DNA of 5,481 bases from Thermococci archaeon. Lineage in GTDB: Archaea > Methanobacteriota_B > Thermococci > Thermococcales > Thermococcaceae. Shown here in pieces: positions 5,225 through 5,481 of this stretch (position 1 is the first letter of the stretch; every line of letters begins with the position of its first letter). The notes beneath the pieces are model-generated. The model saw only the letters and a program-made list of their open reading frames with translations, did no database searches and was not told where the DNA came from. The translations under genes and the position numbers were made by a program. The stretch spans positions 1 through 5,481 of the forward strand of contig QMUE01000112.1 in NCBI GenBank assembly GCA_003663535.1, given 5' to 3'.

Positions 5225-5294
5225 CGAGGGCATTGAAAGAAAGAGAGTAAAAGAAAAGACGCCAACACGACTTTAGGGCTCGAACCACTCGTAT

Positions 5295-5447
5295 TCAAGC
5301 TTCCATCTCTACTGCCTCATATAATCCTCTCGAAATCCTCTTGACAAGCCCCATCTTAACAAGCCTAGTCAAAACAGTCCTAACAGTCTCCTGAGTCGTG
5401 CCAACCTTCACCGCGAGAAGCGGTACGTTAACCCATACGCATTTATA
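5295..5447 (-). pseudogene. C-terminal fragment of a winged-helix transcription regulator
   Basis: On the minus strand, a frame of 50 codons ending at TGA (5297-5295) reads WVNVPLLAVKVGTTQETVRT, then VLTRLVKMGLVKRISRGLYE and AVEMEA. GTTQETVRTVLTRLVKMGLV is a textbook helix-turn-helix: a Thr-Gln-Glu-Thr-Val-Arg recognition helix, then the LxxLxxxGLV segment leading into the wing (KRISRGLYEA). No start codon exists. Upstream the frame meets a stop at 5450-5448, inside the 33-nt repeat. The gene has therefore lost its 5' part at the point where the repeat begins. Its relation to other HTH families (MarR-like or otherwise) cannot be settled from 50 residues. Confidence 0.55.
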
Positions 5448-5476
5448 TTATGAGGCCCTAATTCTCTTGGTGTTGT
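5444..5476 (+). repeat. 33-nt promoter-like repeat, copy 2
   Basis: This matches 3482-3514 at 27 of 33 bases. It starts with the identical TATATTATGAGGC after ATTTA, so the TATA-like core is conserved. By analogy a transcript would begin near 5469 and run off the right edge of the window. It abuts the truncated HTH gene read on the other strand. Confidence 0.55.
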
Positions 5477-5481
5477 CATGG

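Noticed and set aside
5272..5292. Reverse complement of GGTTCGAGCCC, resembling a tRNA T-arm
   Set aside because: The flanking bases cannot form the five-pair T stem, and no anticodon or D arm is found upstream on the minus strand.

Overview
The window looks like chromosomal DNA of a hyperthermophilic euryarchaeon, most likely of the order Thermococcales (Thermococcus or Pyrococcus). Three things point there: TATA boxes with an A-rich or CGAAA-type BRE about 25 bp before expected transcription starts, ribosome-binding sites reading GGTGAT or GGAGG, and very GC-rich structured RNAs standing out from AT-rich DNA. A C/D box guide RNA and archaeal-type proteins agree with this. The assignment comes from reading the sequence, not from a database search.

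Layout. Positions 1-959 (minus) hold the first 319 codons of CTP synthase (pyrG), with its own promoter and ribosome-binding site. Positions 1060-3376 look like a graveyard of broken genes. In order they are: a 46-codon N-terminal piece of a probable tyrosine recombinase; an IS200/IS605-type right-end hairpin; a long, strongly structured RNA with its own promoter that ends in a second IS200/IS605-type right end (omegaRNA-like, with no tnpB gene present); the last ~38 codons of an unknown gene; an AEC-family transporter gene with one frameshift; the last ~60 codons of a thiamine-diphosphate enzyme; and a small DUF-type gene with one frameshift. Positions 3377-3673 are non-coding. They hold a 33-nt promoter-like repeat, a candidate ~100-nt structured RNA and a dyad over the promoter of the next gene.

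Positions 3674-4150 encode an intact winged-helix regulator with an Lrp/AsnC ligand-binding (RAM) domain. A 21-codon small frame follows, then an intact three-helix membrane protein of unknown function (4378-5172). Its stop codon lies inside box C of a C/D box RNA (5163-5224). On the minus strand at the right edge is the last ~50 codons of another HTH regulator. It is cut off exactly where the second copy of the 33-nt repeat begins.

How it fits together. pyrG is housekeeping. The rest is accessory DNA that seems to have been hit repeatedly by mobile elements and is now decaying. The AEC transporter, thiamine-diphosphate enzyme and DUF gene are adjacent, collinear and all broken, so they may be the relic of one small metabolic unit. 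The most novel material is RNA: the stand-alone omegaRNA-like transcript at 1366-1674, the repeated promoter plus RNA start at 3482 and 5444, and the guide RNA fused to the stop codon of the membrane-protein gene.
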